From Anseranas semipalmata (Eukaryota > Chordata > Aves > Anseriformes > Anseranatidae): 64,000 nucleotides of DNA. Location: the NCBI GenBank assembly GCA_013399115.1, contig VXAA01007177.1:1148585-1212584 (forward strand). The letters run 5' to 3'. A program made the position numbers and the translations under genes. This document shows, piece after piece, positions 26,648 through 40,412 of this stretch. The stretch's first letter is position 1; every line of letters starts with the position of its first letter. The notes under the pieces were generated by a model. That model saw nothing but the letters and a program-made list of their open reading frames with translations, had not been told where the DNA came from and ran no database searches.

Positions 26648-26852
26648 CTTCTAACTTCCACTTCTACAATTTCATTGTAGTATCTTTACAGAACTATGCT
26701 TTTTTTAATTGCTGAAAGGTTCTATTAATATACAGGACTTAAGCTATATGCTGGTTTCAGAGAAGCTTATTACAAAATGCTAAACAGAAAGGGGCAGATT
26801 CCCCGGTCTGTCAAGATCACTTCACATTCAACTTTACAATTTCCAATATGAA

Positions 26853-26874
26853 TCTAGTGCATGTATGCACTAGA
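26853..26874. repeat. 22-bp near-perfect palindrome
   Basis: TCTAGTGCAT (26853-26862) and ATGCACTAGA (26865-26874) are exact reverse complements separated by GT. The 10-bp arms with a 2-nt centre can form a cruciform or serve as a dimer binding site. No known site is recognised. Confidence 0.8.
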
Positions 26875-28123
26875 AAATACTCTCCTTGTGGATGAAAGTC
26901 TCATTGATATCATCCAATTCATTTGCTACTACCATTAGTTTCTCTTACTCCCCTTCTTCCTTTCCAGCATGAATAGAAGCAGAAAAGAATCTTAAGCTGA
27001 ACCAGAGCCTAACAAGTAAAAGCCAAAATGTGAATACAGGTAATATTGTCCATAAGCACAAATTAAATCCAAACCCATTATTTTTCATTTATATCAGAGC
27101 CAAGTTATAGAAAATTGGCTTTCTGACAGCACTAGGAAGAATCAAACCTTAGGTATGTCCAAAGTACATGTATTTGACTTCACCAGCCTCTGCAAAAATT
27201 GTTCTGCTTCTCTGTGTTTTGGTTCTATATGTTGTAATCCCAGAAACACCAAACCCGAGATCAGTGCAAATCCTCTGGTTTCATATTTGATTCTTATACT
27301 AACGTCATGCTTTCACAGGCATTCAAACTATTGGCAAAGGTGTAAGAAGATAAAATAACTGGAAGTTAAAATTAAACAAATTCAAACTAGAAACAAGCCA
27401 CACAGCTTCAAACAGCTAAGGAAGCTAGTAATATTTCATTTTATCAAGCAATGCTATGAATTTTCCCTCATTTGCATCTTTAAATCAGGGCTGGATGCAA
27501 TACCAAAAGATTTTCTCAAACCCAGAACATTGAGAGCTTAGTATAGGAAGGGAAGGGAAGACTATGGCACATTTTATACAAGTGGTGAGGTTAGATTATG
27601 ACAATTTCTTGAACTTCAGATCTGTGAATCAGCCCAAGTTTTTTTCAGAGAATATTTTGGCTGAATGCCATTAGAAATGAGAAGAAGCTTTCAGCTTTCA
27701 TTATGCCAGCAAATAACAGAGTTCACATTTCACAGCAGCATAAAGCCTTGAAAACAGACACCTGAAATCAGGGAAATAGAAGCCGAGAAAAAGCTCCTTT
27801 TGTTTCTGTCTCAGTAGTTGTACAGTAGACAAAATGAGTTCAGTGTGACTACTCTCATGTATTCTTTTAAACGTAACTATTAGTTCCTAAATATCTTGTA
27901 GAAATAAGGATTTATTGAGTTTAGATCTGAGGTATTTTCTACAGTGACTAAAATGTATCGTAAGTACAATAACACATTTTTTTCAGTCTAGTGTGAAACA
28001 AACAACGTTGAGTAGTTTTGAGCTCAGCTACACTAGACAGTATGTTCTGTTGGACAGAATGCTGGTGCAGATCTCGAAAGACTCGTGCTCCCACATCAGA
28101 GATCGACGACGCTGGAAACGTCA

Positions 28124-28200
28124 CCCATCTGTACCTCAATTTCTCATTTTAAATTGAGAATAATATTTCTCCACTTCACAGGACTATTGCAAGTCTGCAA
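28124..28200 (+). mobile_element. MIR-like SINE fragment (+ strand)
   Basis: CATCTGTACCTCAATTTCTC is followed by an AATTGAGAATAATA region and CTTCACAGGACTATTGCAAG. This follows the core of MIR-type SINEs (CCTCAGTTTCCTCATCTG, then GGGATAATAATA, then CCTCACAGGGTTGTTG) in order and spacing, with considerable decay. It is a short fragment whose tRNA-derived head is not recognised. Confidence 0.55.
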
Positions 28201-31200
28201 CTAACTGGAGCACAGGAATGGCAAGCTTGAGTCTGCCTGTAAAAGGCTGCATTAGCCATAGCCTTGCTGATGGCTGTTCTGAGGGAGGCCAAGTATCTCT
28301 CCTAGGCGCAGCAGCTGGTTGAGATACAGAGAGGCTGGCTTTTAACATGTCCCGGATTGTTTAGTTTCCAACATTTCTGGACCGAACTGCAGTTCATAGT
28401 AACAGTCAAAAGCATCTCTCACTCCATCCCATCACGGAGTAACAGTGCATACTTCTGTTCCTGGTGGTTCATGATCACATTTAACAGACCCCTCGGGAGG
28501 TATGAGGCTTTTAAAGAGCAAGCCCAATGCCATGCACAGGTGGAAAGAAGCAGCCTTTCTTTGTCTTTTTCCCTTTTCTTTGCCCATTATCTGTATGATA
28601 GTTCCTCCCAATTTTATTGATTAGGTTTTGTCTATCTTAAATTACTTAAAATGTTAAAATATTATTACATTCTGAAAGTCCATTTTTAGAAATGTATTCA
28701 GAGCCTGATTTACTAAGTCTCTGGAGGTTAAAAAAATTGTAATTTATCATGTGTGTTAGTTTTTAGAAACAATGGTCATACCAATATAGTTTGTTAAATA
28801 TTATACAGCAAAGATAGTGGTGTTGGAAGGTATTCTAAGATTGAATGACATCTTGGAAGACGTTTTTCCACCTTCAAGATAGCCTGACTCTTACTGAGAA
28901 AGCTGCTTGGGCATAGCATTATGCTGTGTTGATCACTAGTGAGGAAGAGAGAAAGTATCTGTTTTAGATACCCATAGGTCCATCAGGGTGTTTTCAGATA
29001 TTCTGAAGAATGCTAGCTGTTAGTTCTCGTTGTTCAGACATGCTTATACACTTAGTTTGTTTCAGGGACTTCCTACTAATAAGGGAAAAAAATGATCGCT
29101 GCTGTAGCGTTTACTATCAAAGCTGTTAATACTGTAAAAAATGAAATATTTTCTTCCATGTTAAAATAATTCAATGACATTTGTGAGGTGTACAACTTCT
29201 TGCCAACTCTTCTAATTTAAAACATTATCTGTTTGAGGAAAACATATGTTAGAAATTTTTAATTTAGTGATAGGAAAGGCACTAATGAAATATGCATGTA
29301 TGAATTTTGTATCGCATAAGTTTCCTCTTTCTTGAAATGTGATTAAAAGCCAAACATCTGGATTATGTTTAAAAAGCTTGAATTTCCAGTTTTCAGAGAG
29401 ATTCAATCTATTTTGACACTGTACACTTAGCCTTAACATTTTCAGCATGCTGTTAACATTACTTGCTATTGTAAAAAAATAAGTTCAGGTTTAAACAAAG
29501 TTAGACTTCTTCTAATGCTAAAAATGTTTTCTGAAATAGCTGTTTCTGCAGCATTCACACAGCCATGGTTTAGGCTGTGTCAGCATTTCCGTTATAAATT
29601 TGCTCTTGAAAGCAGTTTGTAGTTGATCTTAAAAATAACTTTTCAACTTGAGAGTATTTTTTCTTTTATTTTAAAAGTACTATGTTTTTCCCAGAATAAT
29701 ATTAAAAAGGAAAGATTGACTTCTTAATAATTTTTAAAATTCACTCAGATCAGATTTGTCCACTGTTAACACAGATAATGGAATTGGGATGCAACTTTCT
29801 CTTTTTCTTTTAATAACATTAATTTGTACTTAGGAAAGTGAATAGCTATTAGCTGCTATGTCTGTTGAAGGGTTCAGGATATGTCTGTCTGGAGACGATA
29901 AAATGTAGCTAACCATATAACTTTCTTTTTAACATTTTTTAACAATAGTTTTGATGTAGTACATTGTAATGGCATTGCTATAAGGGAAACTGCAATGATT
30001 GCCAGTGTTTTAGATAGTCAGTGGAGATGTTTTAGCACTCCTAGTGGACCTGCTGAGTGTGCCAACTTTGACATAACTCAAGGGAAATTATAAGGAACAA
30101 ATCAAATAGCAAATTATAAAAACTATTAGCTTTCACTTTACTTAATACAGTACAGGATATGTGTTTAAAATAAGAATGACATTTTTTTCATGATAACTTT
30201 GGGGCAAATTGAGGTATCTGCTGCCAACACCAGATCGTGCCTTTCTGATCAGCACCTTACTTGGGCCCTCGAACAGGTGTAAGTTCTGTTGTGTAGAAGA
30301 AAGTTCAAATACAGTAAAGATCGTGTTGTTATGCTAGACACTACAGGTGATGAGTACTCAGGCCACATATTCTGAGGTTAGAGACTTAGTCAGCTAGACG
30401 CAGAATCTGTCTAGCCTTGGCATGAGTTTGTTCACCAGCCTGCAGAGATTGCAGGGCTATCACCACAGGCAACGGATGGTTTTCTTTTCTCAGTTGACAA
30501 GGGCTAGTAACATGGGTTACTAAAGCCAGTGTGCCTTAAATGGTGGGATATTAGAGTCATCTGGACCTCAGAGCTCCTCTGTGGATTCTCCTGCCCTTTG
30601 GAAGAGACTTTGAGTTCTGTCCGTTGTTGGTTTAGATTTCAATTTGGTTCTTTTTGCAGTTGACAACTTCTTCTCCCATGAAACAGTACAGCAAATAGGT
30701 AAGAAGAAGGATCCAGAAATATTTTACCCTCAAACATATCCCAGTAGGTACTGCTAGAAGAGAGGATAATTTATTTGTCGATTTTCAGTCAGGCTTCACT
30801 CACGGGAGGCTATTACTGACCGCCATTAGCATTCTGGCTGAGTAACAATGGAGTAAGGACTTCAGAAGAGCCAGTCTGTGAAAGATAAATGTGCAGGAAC
30901 ATCCATTTCAAAATAAAATGATGCCTGTAACACACAGCCTGACAATAGTCGGTGCATTTGGAATTAAATCTTTGTGTAGACGAGTTCCAACTTTATGTTT
31001 CATGCATATCGCAGAAGTAGGCATAGCCTAGCAGAAGGGAGGAAGAGATGAGAACTTCAGGTTATAAATTAGTTTCTTTGATTATCTTCTTCAAAAATCT
31101 CCATAATCTTACATTGTTGTATTTTATTTTGTAAAAATGTAAATGTAAAAATGTAGCTGTATTAGATTGGGTACATGCAGGGTCAGCATTTCAGAATATC

Positions 31201-32254
31201 CAGACAGGGAGAGTTGCATCTCCATCTTTTTGTTTCCAGGTCATACAGTTTCCCTACCATCAAATGCATTTTCTGACCAGTAATGGGCTAACTACTGCCT
31301 ACTCCAGTATTTTAGAATCCATTTACTCTGTGCTTGTTCCTCAGTAAATACACTTTTGCAGTAATCCAAGTATATAGTAGTTACAAATTCCTAAAGAGCG
31401 CTATTTTTTTATTTATTTTACATCAATTACTCTTCAGGCGACTAAATAAATGCTAGTTAAGCTAAATCCAAATTTGATATTTTAAGCATGTCCATAGGTT
31501 GCATCTGTACTAGTCTGTGCCAAAAGTCACATCTCTGGTGCAAGGTGTGAAAAAAGGCTCGCATTAGTAAAAGCTCTAACAGCATTCTTGCAAGCAACAC
31601 AGGATGAATCTCAGAAATTCCTCAGTATATCAGCCAAAGATCCCAGTAAAATAATAGTTTACAGGATCAATAGATTGTTATAATGTGAAATGACATGAAG
31701 TCTGTGGCCTTACCTGAACTGCGCTACAACCTCCATTGTGGGACCGTGTTCTATCATCATCTGTCAGGGTTTTTCTTTCTTTGTAGATGGGCCACAGTTT
31801 ATAGATCTAGTGGGATCTCATGCACCTGATATTTGCTTATCCTTGCTATACAAATTCAAACTGCTATATTTTGGCTATACGTTCTTAGCGATTTAATTAT
31901 ATTTAAAAACTGGTTAATAGTGTTGTAAATAACTGGTATTGCTACAAAATTGCATTCCAAAGGTAATGGGATTGAATTTCAACACAAGTTGACACTCAAT
32001 TAAAATTTCCATATATCTAGTGAATTAGCCAGTTCTCGGCTGCTGTATTAGGGTGGATGTCTTCCTGCTTAACTGAGCACTGAGCAAGACAGGCAAAATG
32101 CATAATAAAGCCAAATCAAGACTTAATATCCCTACTCAAATTCTTTTTGTTTGTATCAAGTAGTAACCTTGCAGAACAAACTCAGGGATGTGGATTAATA
32201 ATAATAATAACAAGCATTTAAACAAAATTCCTCTATATTTAGAGTAACAAAGGT

Positions 32255-32270
32255 AAAAAAAAAAAAAAAA
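32255..32270 (+). repeat. Poly-A run (16 A)
   Basis: Uninterrupted A run between AAAGGT and GAGAAG. It is simple sequence. Confidence 0.9.
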
Positions 32271-32878
32271 GAGAAGCCCTTAAAACTTCTTACTGAATTA
32301 CTGCCATCAGCCAGTAGATCCATGGGGCTTGTTCGGCTAAAAGCCACAACAGACTTTGTAATGCAATGATGTAATCTTGGCTTTGTGTCATTTATATTCA
32401 ACCTAAAAAAACAATTTTCCTGAATAGACAGGCTGACAACAATATTGTTCAGTGTTGGTTTTTATTTGGATTGTTTCCAAATGGTTCATATGCCTCCACA
32501 GTAACACCATGCCAGCTTAAGTTTTTACTCTGAATTCTGAAGTTTCCCCTTTTTCTTGTATTTTATTTTGCTTTTAAAGCCCCAGTTATGTTTGCGAAAC
32601 TAACCAGCTTGGCCACGAAATTAGGATGTATCTTGCAGAGTGCATTCATTTTACTTTTTGCATATTTTTCCTGAGGTCATGTCAAGGTTAGTTTGAATTC
32701 CATCCTACATTAAGACTTCTTTCACAGCTATTTAGCTCTGCAGCCTACTCCCCGCTGGGGTCTGCCCCTTGGGCACGTCAAAGCTTCAGACCTGACAAAT
32801 CACACACAGATGAAGCTGTACAGTTTTTTAAACAGTTTCATCAGTAACGTGCTTTTTTTTTTTTTTTTTCTTTACACT

Positions 32879-32906
32879 NNNNNNNNNNNNNNNNNNNNNN
32901 NNNNNN
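32879..32906. other. Assembly gap (28 N)
   Basis: A run of N directly follows a 17-T run and CTTTACACT. Sequencing probably failed at the homopolymer. The true missing length is unknown. Confidence 0.98.
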
Positions 32907-33410
32907 TCCTCTGGAGTTTATTCTCTGAATTGCAATATCCCGAAGACTGATTTCCGTATGGAAAATTCCCTTGCGCAGCCGAGCTGTAACATGGAAATGG
33001 CGTTGTGCACTACGTGCCACTCATAGCCCTCCAGAAACTGAAAGTACTGCAGCTCCTCTTAATTAGCAACAAGCTATAGCTCCTTGTCTAATAACTGTAA
33101 TCGTATTGTTAGCATCAATTTGCACAGAAGAGCCTAAAACTACAAAGGCTGATAAATATTCAAAATTTATCATCCATATTGTGCACCCGTTAGTGGTACA
33201 GGGGAGCTGCTAGCTGTTCACAGGAATAAACTTCTGTCATCACAGGGATTACTCGGAGGAGTAAATGTTCATCAGTGTCAAGAAATGACTCCCTGCTTTA
33301 ACAACAATCCTTATGGGACCTGGGAAATTTGAAGTGGGTGTATGTGTATATATATATAATTAGCTTCACAACTAGATGCAAGGTTTTCACCACCTACATT
33401 CATGCACAGA

Positions 33411-33446
33411 CCCCCCCCCCCAAACACGTGCACTGTGTCAGTGCAC
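33411..33446 (+). repeat. Poly-C run with an adjacent short hairpin
   Basis: Eleven C residues (33411-33421) are followed by an E-box CACGTG (33425-33430) and a hairpin: GTGCACTG (33428-33435), loop TGT, CAGTGCAC (33439-33446). The hairpin arms are perfectly complementary. No role is assigned. Confidence 0.6.
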
Positions 33447-36400
33447 AAAAACCAGTTCAAAGTGTCTAATGCAGCTTGCAGGTGAAAAGAAATTTTCTAA
33501 AATTCTTAGCTGCAAACTGCTATCTATATTTTAGCATTTTGTGAAACTAATGGTGCAACACCATTTCCCGTTTAATTGATGAAGTTAAAATGCTTGGCTG
33601 CTAATGAGTGTATTAGCAAACAATATACCCTTAACAAGCTTAAGCAGCTCAGGATTTTAAAAAGCAGCTTACTGTCCTCCTCATTTTTATAAGACAAAAT
33701 GTACTGCCTTCTACAAATTGCTTGATCGACTGATGAAGTACTATAATTATAGTTGTATTGCAGTTTTGACAAAGCCACAATAACAGATTGTAGTTTAGTC
33801 CCCACTCCAGGCACACAACTCTTTGCATTACAAAACCCAGTTTTACTGGTCTAATTCTTACTGAGAACAAAAGGCACCTGGAGATGTTAACTATATACTA
33901 AAGGAAAACTTGGAATCTAGGAAATAATAATATTGAAGCATGACTTTTCTTCTCGCAGCTAGTTCATTGGGAATGGTATCTAATGAAGAGTTGTCTAAAG
34001 GGTTGCTTGTTTGGAACTAATTAAAGACAGATATCCTAAATAGAAAAAGGATCATGGGAATTACATTAGGTGTCTGGAGACTTGTTATTCTTTTGGTACT
34101 CTGAGTAGATTGTGGAAGTTGTTAGGGATTCAAGAAATAAGGCAAGCTAATAAAAAGTTCTATTTTTCTGGTTATTGGCCAACTATTGTATTTTTGTTTG
34201 CAATAAGATTTGAGCCAACAGGCTAGAGGCTTGAATAAAACATTTAAACATTTGTGCATTAACACATTATGGTGAAAAGAGAGTCTTGTGCTTTCACTCA
34301 GTGCATTTCAGCCTTCAATTAATGTGAAAGCACTACAATGCCTATGCAACTTCTCTTGCCTAGTGGTGCACCATTTATCATTGCAGTTTTACATTGACCT
34401 TGACACCCACTTCATTAGAATAAAGATTGTCTACCATTTAGGTTACATTGTTCCTCTGCACAGAGACCCCATGCAAATTTCTGTTCAGATAGAAGAGCTG
34501 TGAGCCTGTCAGAGGTCATCTGCATTAAATGATTGCAGCTATTTTCCAACTGCTTCTTTTCATTCTACTCAATTCAGGCTAGGAGGATCAATCAAGCCCT
34601 CTGCCTGGAACAGTGGGACTGCTGGGAATATAACTGTTTTTGGTAGTAGTGGATATGCCCTAAACAGTATTAAATATTTAATATAAATTCATTAAAGGGC
34701 ATACAAAGTCTTCAAAAAGATATTACATTTATAGTAAAATTTAAAGGGTTGGGATCACCTTCCTTAAGAAAAATACAGAACAATGGGTATCGACTGCATA
34801 ATTTTTTAATGTAGGCACAATTTAGTTCATGAAGTTACTTAATATTTCTTTCAATGTGTTTATTTCTCCAGCTGCCAGGGCAAGGAATGTGCAGCAGAAG
34901 TGTAATCCACATTCGTTACTTTCTGAAATAAAAAAGCAAGGTGTCTGTTGGGGTTTGAGACGAAAGTGCTAAGATTTGTTTTGTTTTACAGGCGTGCACA
35001 CATACGCACATGTTCGCTCACACAAATACATATTTTACTACTGTGCATATTTGTAGGAGGGAAAGCAAATGGAAATAAGTTAGCGCTCTCCTTCTTGAGT
35101 TTTCTGAGTGATATAATTGGAATTAAATTATTAATGGGAGATACTTAAAAAAGATTGTTTTATGATCTTCTATTAGAGAATTTGCAATTCATTTTAATAT
35201 TTGTAGTTTGATTTATATTAAAGATAATGCAATCTATGTCCAATTAACAATACATAGCCAATGTAATATGATTTCCAGATCATGCAAATGGAATAAACTA
35301 GAAGAGGAAAAACTGATTCTTAACCTCAGATGTAATTTGCTGTGTGAGTTCTGGCAATTTTAAATGACATTGCACTTTTTAATTTTTCCAAAGGCTCAGC
35401 AGCAAATTTATCCCAATCAAGAAAGCCTATTATTAATTTACAAGGACAATTGTAGGAGTCTTTATAATTTCCCTGTGCAATTATTTGCCATAAATTGCTA
35501 GTAGTGAAATACATGAAGTTTGCAAGAAACAGCAACTGCTATTTATCTAGACAGATCACTCAGCCAAGATCCTGAATGTTGTCCAGAGGTTCTAGTACTA
35601 TTGACAGCATAAGAAATATAACCAAGCTTCTGGACGGTTTCTAAAATGTTTCACACTGATAGTACCAAAAAGGTAGAAGCATTAAGAGCTATTGTGAAGG
35701 GCAGGCTGGCCTCTAGCAGATTCCTTCACTTTGCTTGTATACAGCTGAGCTTTGGACCCTGGACTTTGGAATAAAAAGACTCTTTGTTCATCACTGAATG
35801 GCATTAGGCATGGGCTTCCTAAGGGGCCACCATGAAGCCTAGCATGAAGAGTGCAAACATTATCCAGAAAGCAAAGTGAGAATGTGCGTGAAGAGATGAT
35901 GGACAAATATTGCTATATGTGCGTTGCTATATGTTTATATATATTTATGTTACATATGTGGTGAATTTGCTTACAAAGTATTCAGTACCCAAATTTATGC
36001 ATGTAGTATATATTGTGAAAGCGTGCCACCACTGAATCTGTGTGGCATATAAACCCTGAGCATGCACGTGTATGTATTTGTGTCTGCAGCAGCCGAATCA
36101 TTCCAAATGGCAAGTTTTTAAAATTTAAAGATATAATCCAAGTAAAAATAAAATTGCGAGTCACTCAGTCCTGATCTCAGTTGTCTATCACACAGTGCCA
36201 TTTGATTGAAGACACGTTTTTAGTATGTGAATGATGGAATACAGAACATCTACAAATAGTACACCCTTATTCCAATAATGGAGAAAGTTCACTGGCTTAA
36301 TTCTTCTGTACTTCGTAGCCATAGCTCCACTGTGTGTTCAGTATGTCTGGTCTCTTTTCACTATAACCAACAGAAGCACCATACAAAAGTCTTACAATGG

Positions 36401-36834
36401 ATGTCTTAATCTCTCTGTGTGCTTTTAGAGCATTATTTTGAATTCCATCATGCAGCCTTTTTTTTTTTTTCTTTCCTCTTCTGAAGTTTTATTACAACAA
36501 CAGAATTCCCAGGGAGCTTTAGGGGCAAGGTTCGCATAATATTGCCCTAAAGTTTTGCTCGAGGGGTGGAATCTGCACCCTAGTCCTGATCATCTTTTTG
36601 TGGTGTTTCTCTTTCTGAAAGATGCAGTGCGCAGTCTTACAGAGTTGTTAACTGTGTACAGATTTTTTTATTGTTTACCAGACAGTGCACATCTACGAAC
36701 CTTTCATGATGATTTCTTTCTCTGACCTCTCAGTGACTAGGCATCTTGTTCCTTAACACTGAGGGAGGCTGAAAAATGCTTGAGTTGCTCAATGTGTGCC
36801 TTCTATACCAGTTTCAAAATGGCTTATTCTTCTG

Positions 36835-36848
36835 GTTTCCATGGTGAC
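36835..36848 (+). promoter_or_regulatory. X-box-like (RFX) sequence
   Basis: GTTTCCATGGTGAC closely resembles the palindromic RFX X-box (GTTGCCATGGCAAC). RFX factors act in ciliated cells and neurons. The match is suggestive only. Confidence 0.25.
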
Positions 36849-39800
36849 AATTAACACTGTTACAAGGCATTGTTCCAGTCTCCATTTGGGCAGAATTTTC
36901 GGGTGTGATTTTTCACACAAAAAATGTTTTATATAATTTTTTTAAGAAAAAAGAAAAAGGCATAGTTTAGTTAAAGTGTCAAAAAATGTGTCTCAATCAA
37001 GCCTGCCTAGGTTTCTTAGAATATTTTTATCAGGGGAAATAGGGTTTTAACTTGCTTTGTTTTGGAATTTAACTTCTCGTGGTTTAAATATTTTTGCCAA
37101 ACTTATTCATGGGTAAATGTTACTGCTTTTTGCTAAACTCCACTATGTTTCTTTTGAGAAATATTGATCATATTGAGTGAGAGGGAATAAAAAGCCCAAA
37201 TTCTTTAACTTACATAACAATGTTTTGAATTTCTTTTGAGTGGCTTCAGGAACACAAAGCCAGCCATGCATGCACACAGCTAATCATGCTGTAAATATTT
37301 TGCAGTTTTTCCATTATGTTTTTTTTTCCCAGTTTTTGTGATATGACAGGTGTTGTGGGAAATTAAATATTACTCATTTATTTATTATTGTGGCTGTTGC
37401 AAAAAAGCCTGGGACTTTAACTTTCTTAATCTCATTTTTGCCTATTAAACAGTAATCTATATCATAGTATCCACAGACTGTCACAATGGAGCAGCCTTTG
37501 CTCACTTAAAGCTGAGGAAAGAATGAATCTGAAGATTAAATTATCTTCTCACCGCAGGATTAAGTAGTCCTACCAGACTAGGGTTGTGCAGCACTGATAG
37601 AGCTGGTAGCTATTTTTTCCATGCAACTGCTTAGAGAGTAGGTGTTTAATGGATTAAAAAATAGCATTAGCAATAGCATCTAGTGCTATCAGTTCTTAAA
37701 CTGCACCTCCTGTACATTAAGCTCTTCCCTTAACTTAAAATACACACTGCATGTTAAATATCCAGAAATGAAACAATACTGAATCTCAGTCACATACCGA
37801 TACATCTAATAATGAACTGAATACTTTCATCTTTTACAGTTACAGTATAATGCATTTTCTATCAATCAGCGCTTTCATCATGCTTGTTTATACAGTAGGT
37901 TACACGGTGACAAAGACAGAGAGTGTACATAAAATGTAGCTTATTTATTTTTTAATGTAATAACCTTTTATAACATCTGTCACACTATTTGGATTATGCT
38001 GCATTGCATTATTTTATCTAGTCCAAAATTAAATGAAACATCTTATGTTTCTGTCTTAACAAGAACATTGTAGTTATGAAACATGCACTGTATTTTATTT
38101 CTTCCTTGGCCATACACTGCCCAGGAACTTAACCAGCCCCAGTCCACCCCGCAGCAGCCTATAACAGGTGCTATATAACAGCCATTAACCAGCTATGCCT
38201 GCACCAGTGTCACACAGCTAGAGGACTCCCTCAGTCTATTAATTCACTTGACAAAAGAAAGGGAGTAGCACAAACTGGATTTCAGTGCCTAGCAAATTGG
38301 ACTCTGGATTCCCCTTGATATTACATGTACTTATGGAAATAATTATGCAAATCCTTTTCAGCTATATCATCTTTAAATAGAAATCAGATTACATAAAGAA
38401 GATTGTAATCACCTCCAGTAACCATTCTAGCTGAAAAGGCAAAAATATGGGACCAAGAAGTGTACTTGTTGAACATTTCAGTCCAATAAAATGGTGTTAC
38501 CTCTTGGCGGATTCGGTTCCCCAGTGCCAAATCTGGTTGATACCTGGTATTGTATGTTTCTGAAACCTTAGCCGCAGTACACCCTGTATCAAAAGGCAAG
38601 TTCTTTATAAACAATTCCTTGTTTTTTACTATGCATATTCATGTAATTTTGGATACGCAGACACCTGATCAGTGTTCATTAATAATGAGAAATGGTTTAA
38701 ATCACCTCATTTAAAACATTTGCTCTATGATCCACAAATGACTAATATTTGCTGAAGTTTACATAATACAAATGATGTGCATGTGTTGTGTAAATGAAAG
38801 ATTAAAATATGAAACTAACAATATGCAAACATATGCATGGAAATGCTTAGGACCTGTTAGCTGAAACAGTGATTTCACACCTTTATTATTTTCTTTAAGC
38901 TGTCTCCAATTGTATTTTTGCTTTGTTTTCCTACAGAGCATGTTCTTGGATCTGGCAAAGGCACCCATGTTTTAAACATTCCTTTTTCAAGTTTAATTTT
39001 TTGTACTTAGCCCAGTTACTAGCATTTGCAGTATGAGCTGCTATCGCAGTTTTCTTGGCTGAATATAAAGCAAAGAAAGCTTAATGTTTAGGATGCAATT
39101 TGCTAATAGCTCTGCATAATTTATGTATGTCTTGTAAACACCTTTGTAAGAATGTATGCTGAACTCTCCTCTTTCAGTAAAAGGTGCATTTTTGTCTGTA
39201 TCAGAAGTCCTATTTCTGTGAGGGGGTTATACATAACGGGGAGAGAGAATTAGCTTGACTATATGTACTGCACGTATATGAGTGTATGCCTGTGTTTAAG
39301 TTTTATTTTTTGATGCACTATACCAGCTACTACAACATAATTAATCACTAGTAGTAACTAGTAGTAACTATCATATTTAATACTTAATTCATGTTTTTAG
39401 AGAATAAAGGTTTTAAAGACATTTATTTGCCAATGTGTTTCTAGATTAGAATACATTTTTATAGAGTGTATATATGTATATATATACAGCTAAAATATTT
39501 AGAAAGTCATATTAAAATAATTTTGAAAGAAGTTTCTGGTTTTAGTCATATTTTCTCCATTCTTTTTTATTTTTTAAACAATAAATAACAGTGCAGGAAA
39601 TAAAGGGTAGTTGCAGGTTGAAGAGACTGTTGGACTGTATGAGCATTGCGGCTGTTGTTTGTGTGCCATTTCACTCCTGGTTGATGTAATAAAAAGCAAG
39701 TTACTGGTATTCTGTTGCAAGGGAGTTATGTCTAATTGTTTTTCTAAGTTGAAGCTCTCACGTTTTCATGTGCCACAGTGTTTAAGGCCCATATATGAGA

Positions 39801-40265
39801 CAGAATCCAGAATGAGAGGGAGAAGAAATAAACTTTACAGGAAGCCTAATTCTGAAATTATTTCCTTGGGCTTTTTTAAGTGGAGAGTGTCAGTGTTATT
39901 TGCTGAAGTAGCATGTTTGAAAAATAAGATACTAACTGACTTGAATGAGACAAAGGCAGATCAAGCTTCAGATGAGAGAGTGTTAGGGAATGCTACTGCA
40001 CAAGTGAATATTGTGAGTGAGTGAATGTTACTAGATGTAATCAAACTGCCTGCATTTATACGTCACCAAGAAGGCAACATGGTTGGTAGCTAAATCTCTT
40101 CAGATATGTAATGAGAAGGTTGCGTGCTTAAAAAGTAAATAAATAAAGGAATGGCATAGTGAGCATGATTGTAACTGGGCACATAGAATTAAAGTTTAAT
40201 TTTTTTTTTTTATATAGAGAAGACTCTTCACAGTAGCTCATATTGTCTATTTCTTTTCATTTTAG

Positions 40266-40412
40266 AGATACAATGTAGAAATGTCAATCAGGCACCCGAA
40301 AAAGATGGAACTGCTCAGTAAGGTTGAAGCTCTGAAGAAAAGTGGTGTTTTACTACCAAATGATCTCCTTGAAAAAGTGGATTCAATTAATGAAAAATGG
40401 GAACTGCTCGGG
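40266..40412 (+). CDS. AKAP6: AKAP6 exon C, spectrin repeat helices
   Basis: This exon encodes 49 codons in phase 0: RYNVEMSIRHPKKMELL, then SKVEALKKSGVLLPNDLLEK, then VDSINEKWELLG. The acceptor is TTCATTTTAG|AGA and the donor is GGG|GTATTT, a weak site. The first part is a basic helix. The end, DSINEKWELLG, has the conserved Trp of spectrin-repeat helix C. The family match is clear. Compared with the mammalian protein as I recall it, HPKKMELL and SGVLL carry small substitutions. The weak donor is followed by 17 in-frame hydrophobic codons before a stop, described as a finding. Confidence 0.95.

Larger units (their letters stand above)
9101..40265 (+). other. AKAP6: AKAP6 intron B-C (31,165 bp)
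   Basis: This is the longest intron in the window. It contains microsatellites (9660-9717, 16532-16625, 19654-19710, 22240-22284), poly-T or poly-A runs, a CpG-dense block at 13205-13516, a possible CR1 fragment at 17475-17650, a MIR-like fragment at 28124-28200, a sequence gap at 32879-32906, and two long inverted repeats described separately. It also has two MEF2-type sites (18417-18426, 24139-24148) and X-box-like sites (14015-14028, 36835-36848). The stretches 9720-13200, 23150-26600, 28700-32200 and 33900-40200 hold only plain AT-rich sequence with short chance ORFs. I see no extra exon, though a small alternative exon could escape inspection by eye. Confidence 0.9.

Noticed and set aside
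29557..29580. Hairpin ACACAGCC / GGCTGTGT with 8-nt loop, considered as a microRNA precursor
   Set aside because: The stem is only 8 bp and does not extend outward, far short of a pre-miRNA.
39611..40024. 137-codon + strand ORF shortly before exon C, considered as an alternative upstream exon
   Set aside because: It resembles no AKAP6 sequence, lacks clear splice borders, and is separated from exon C by stops, including the acceptor TAG in frame.
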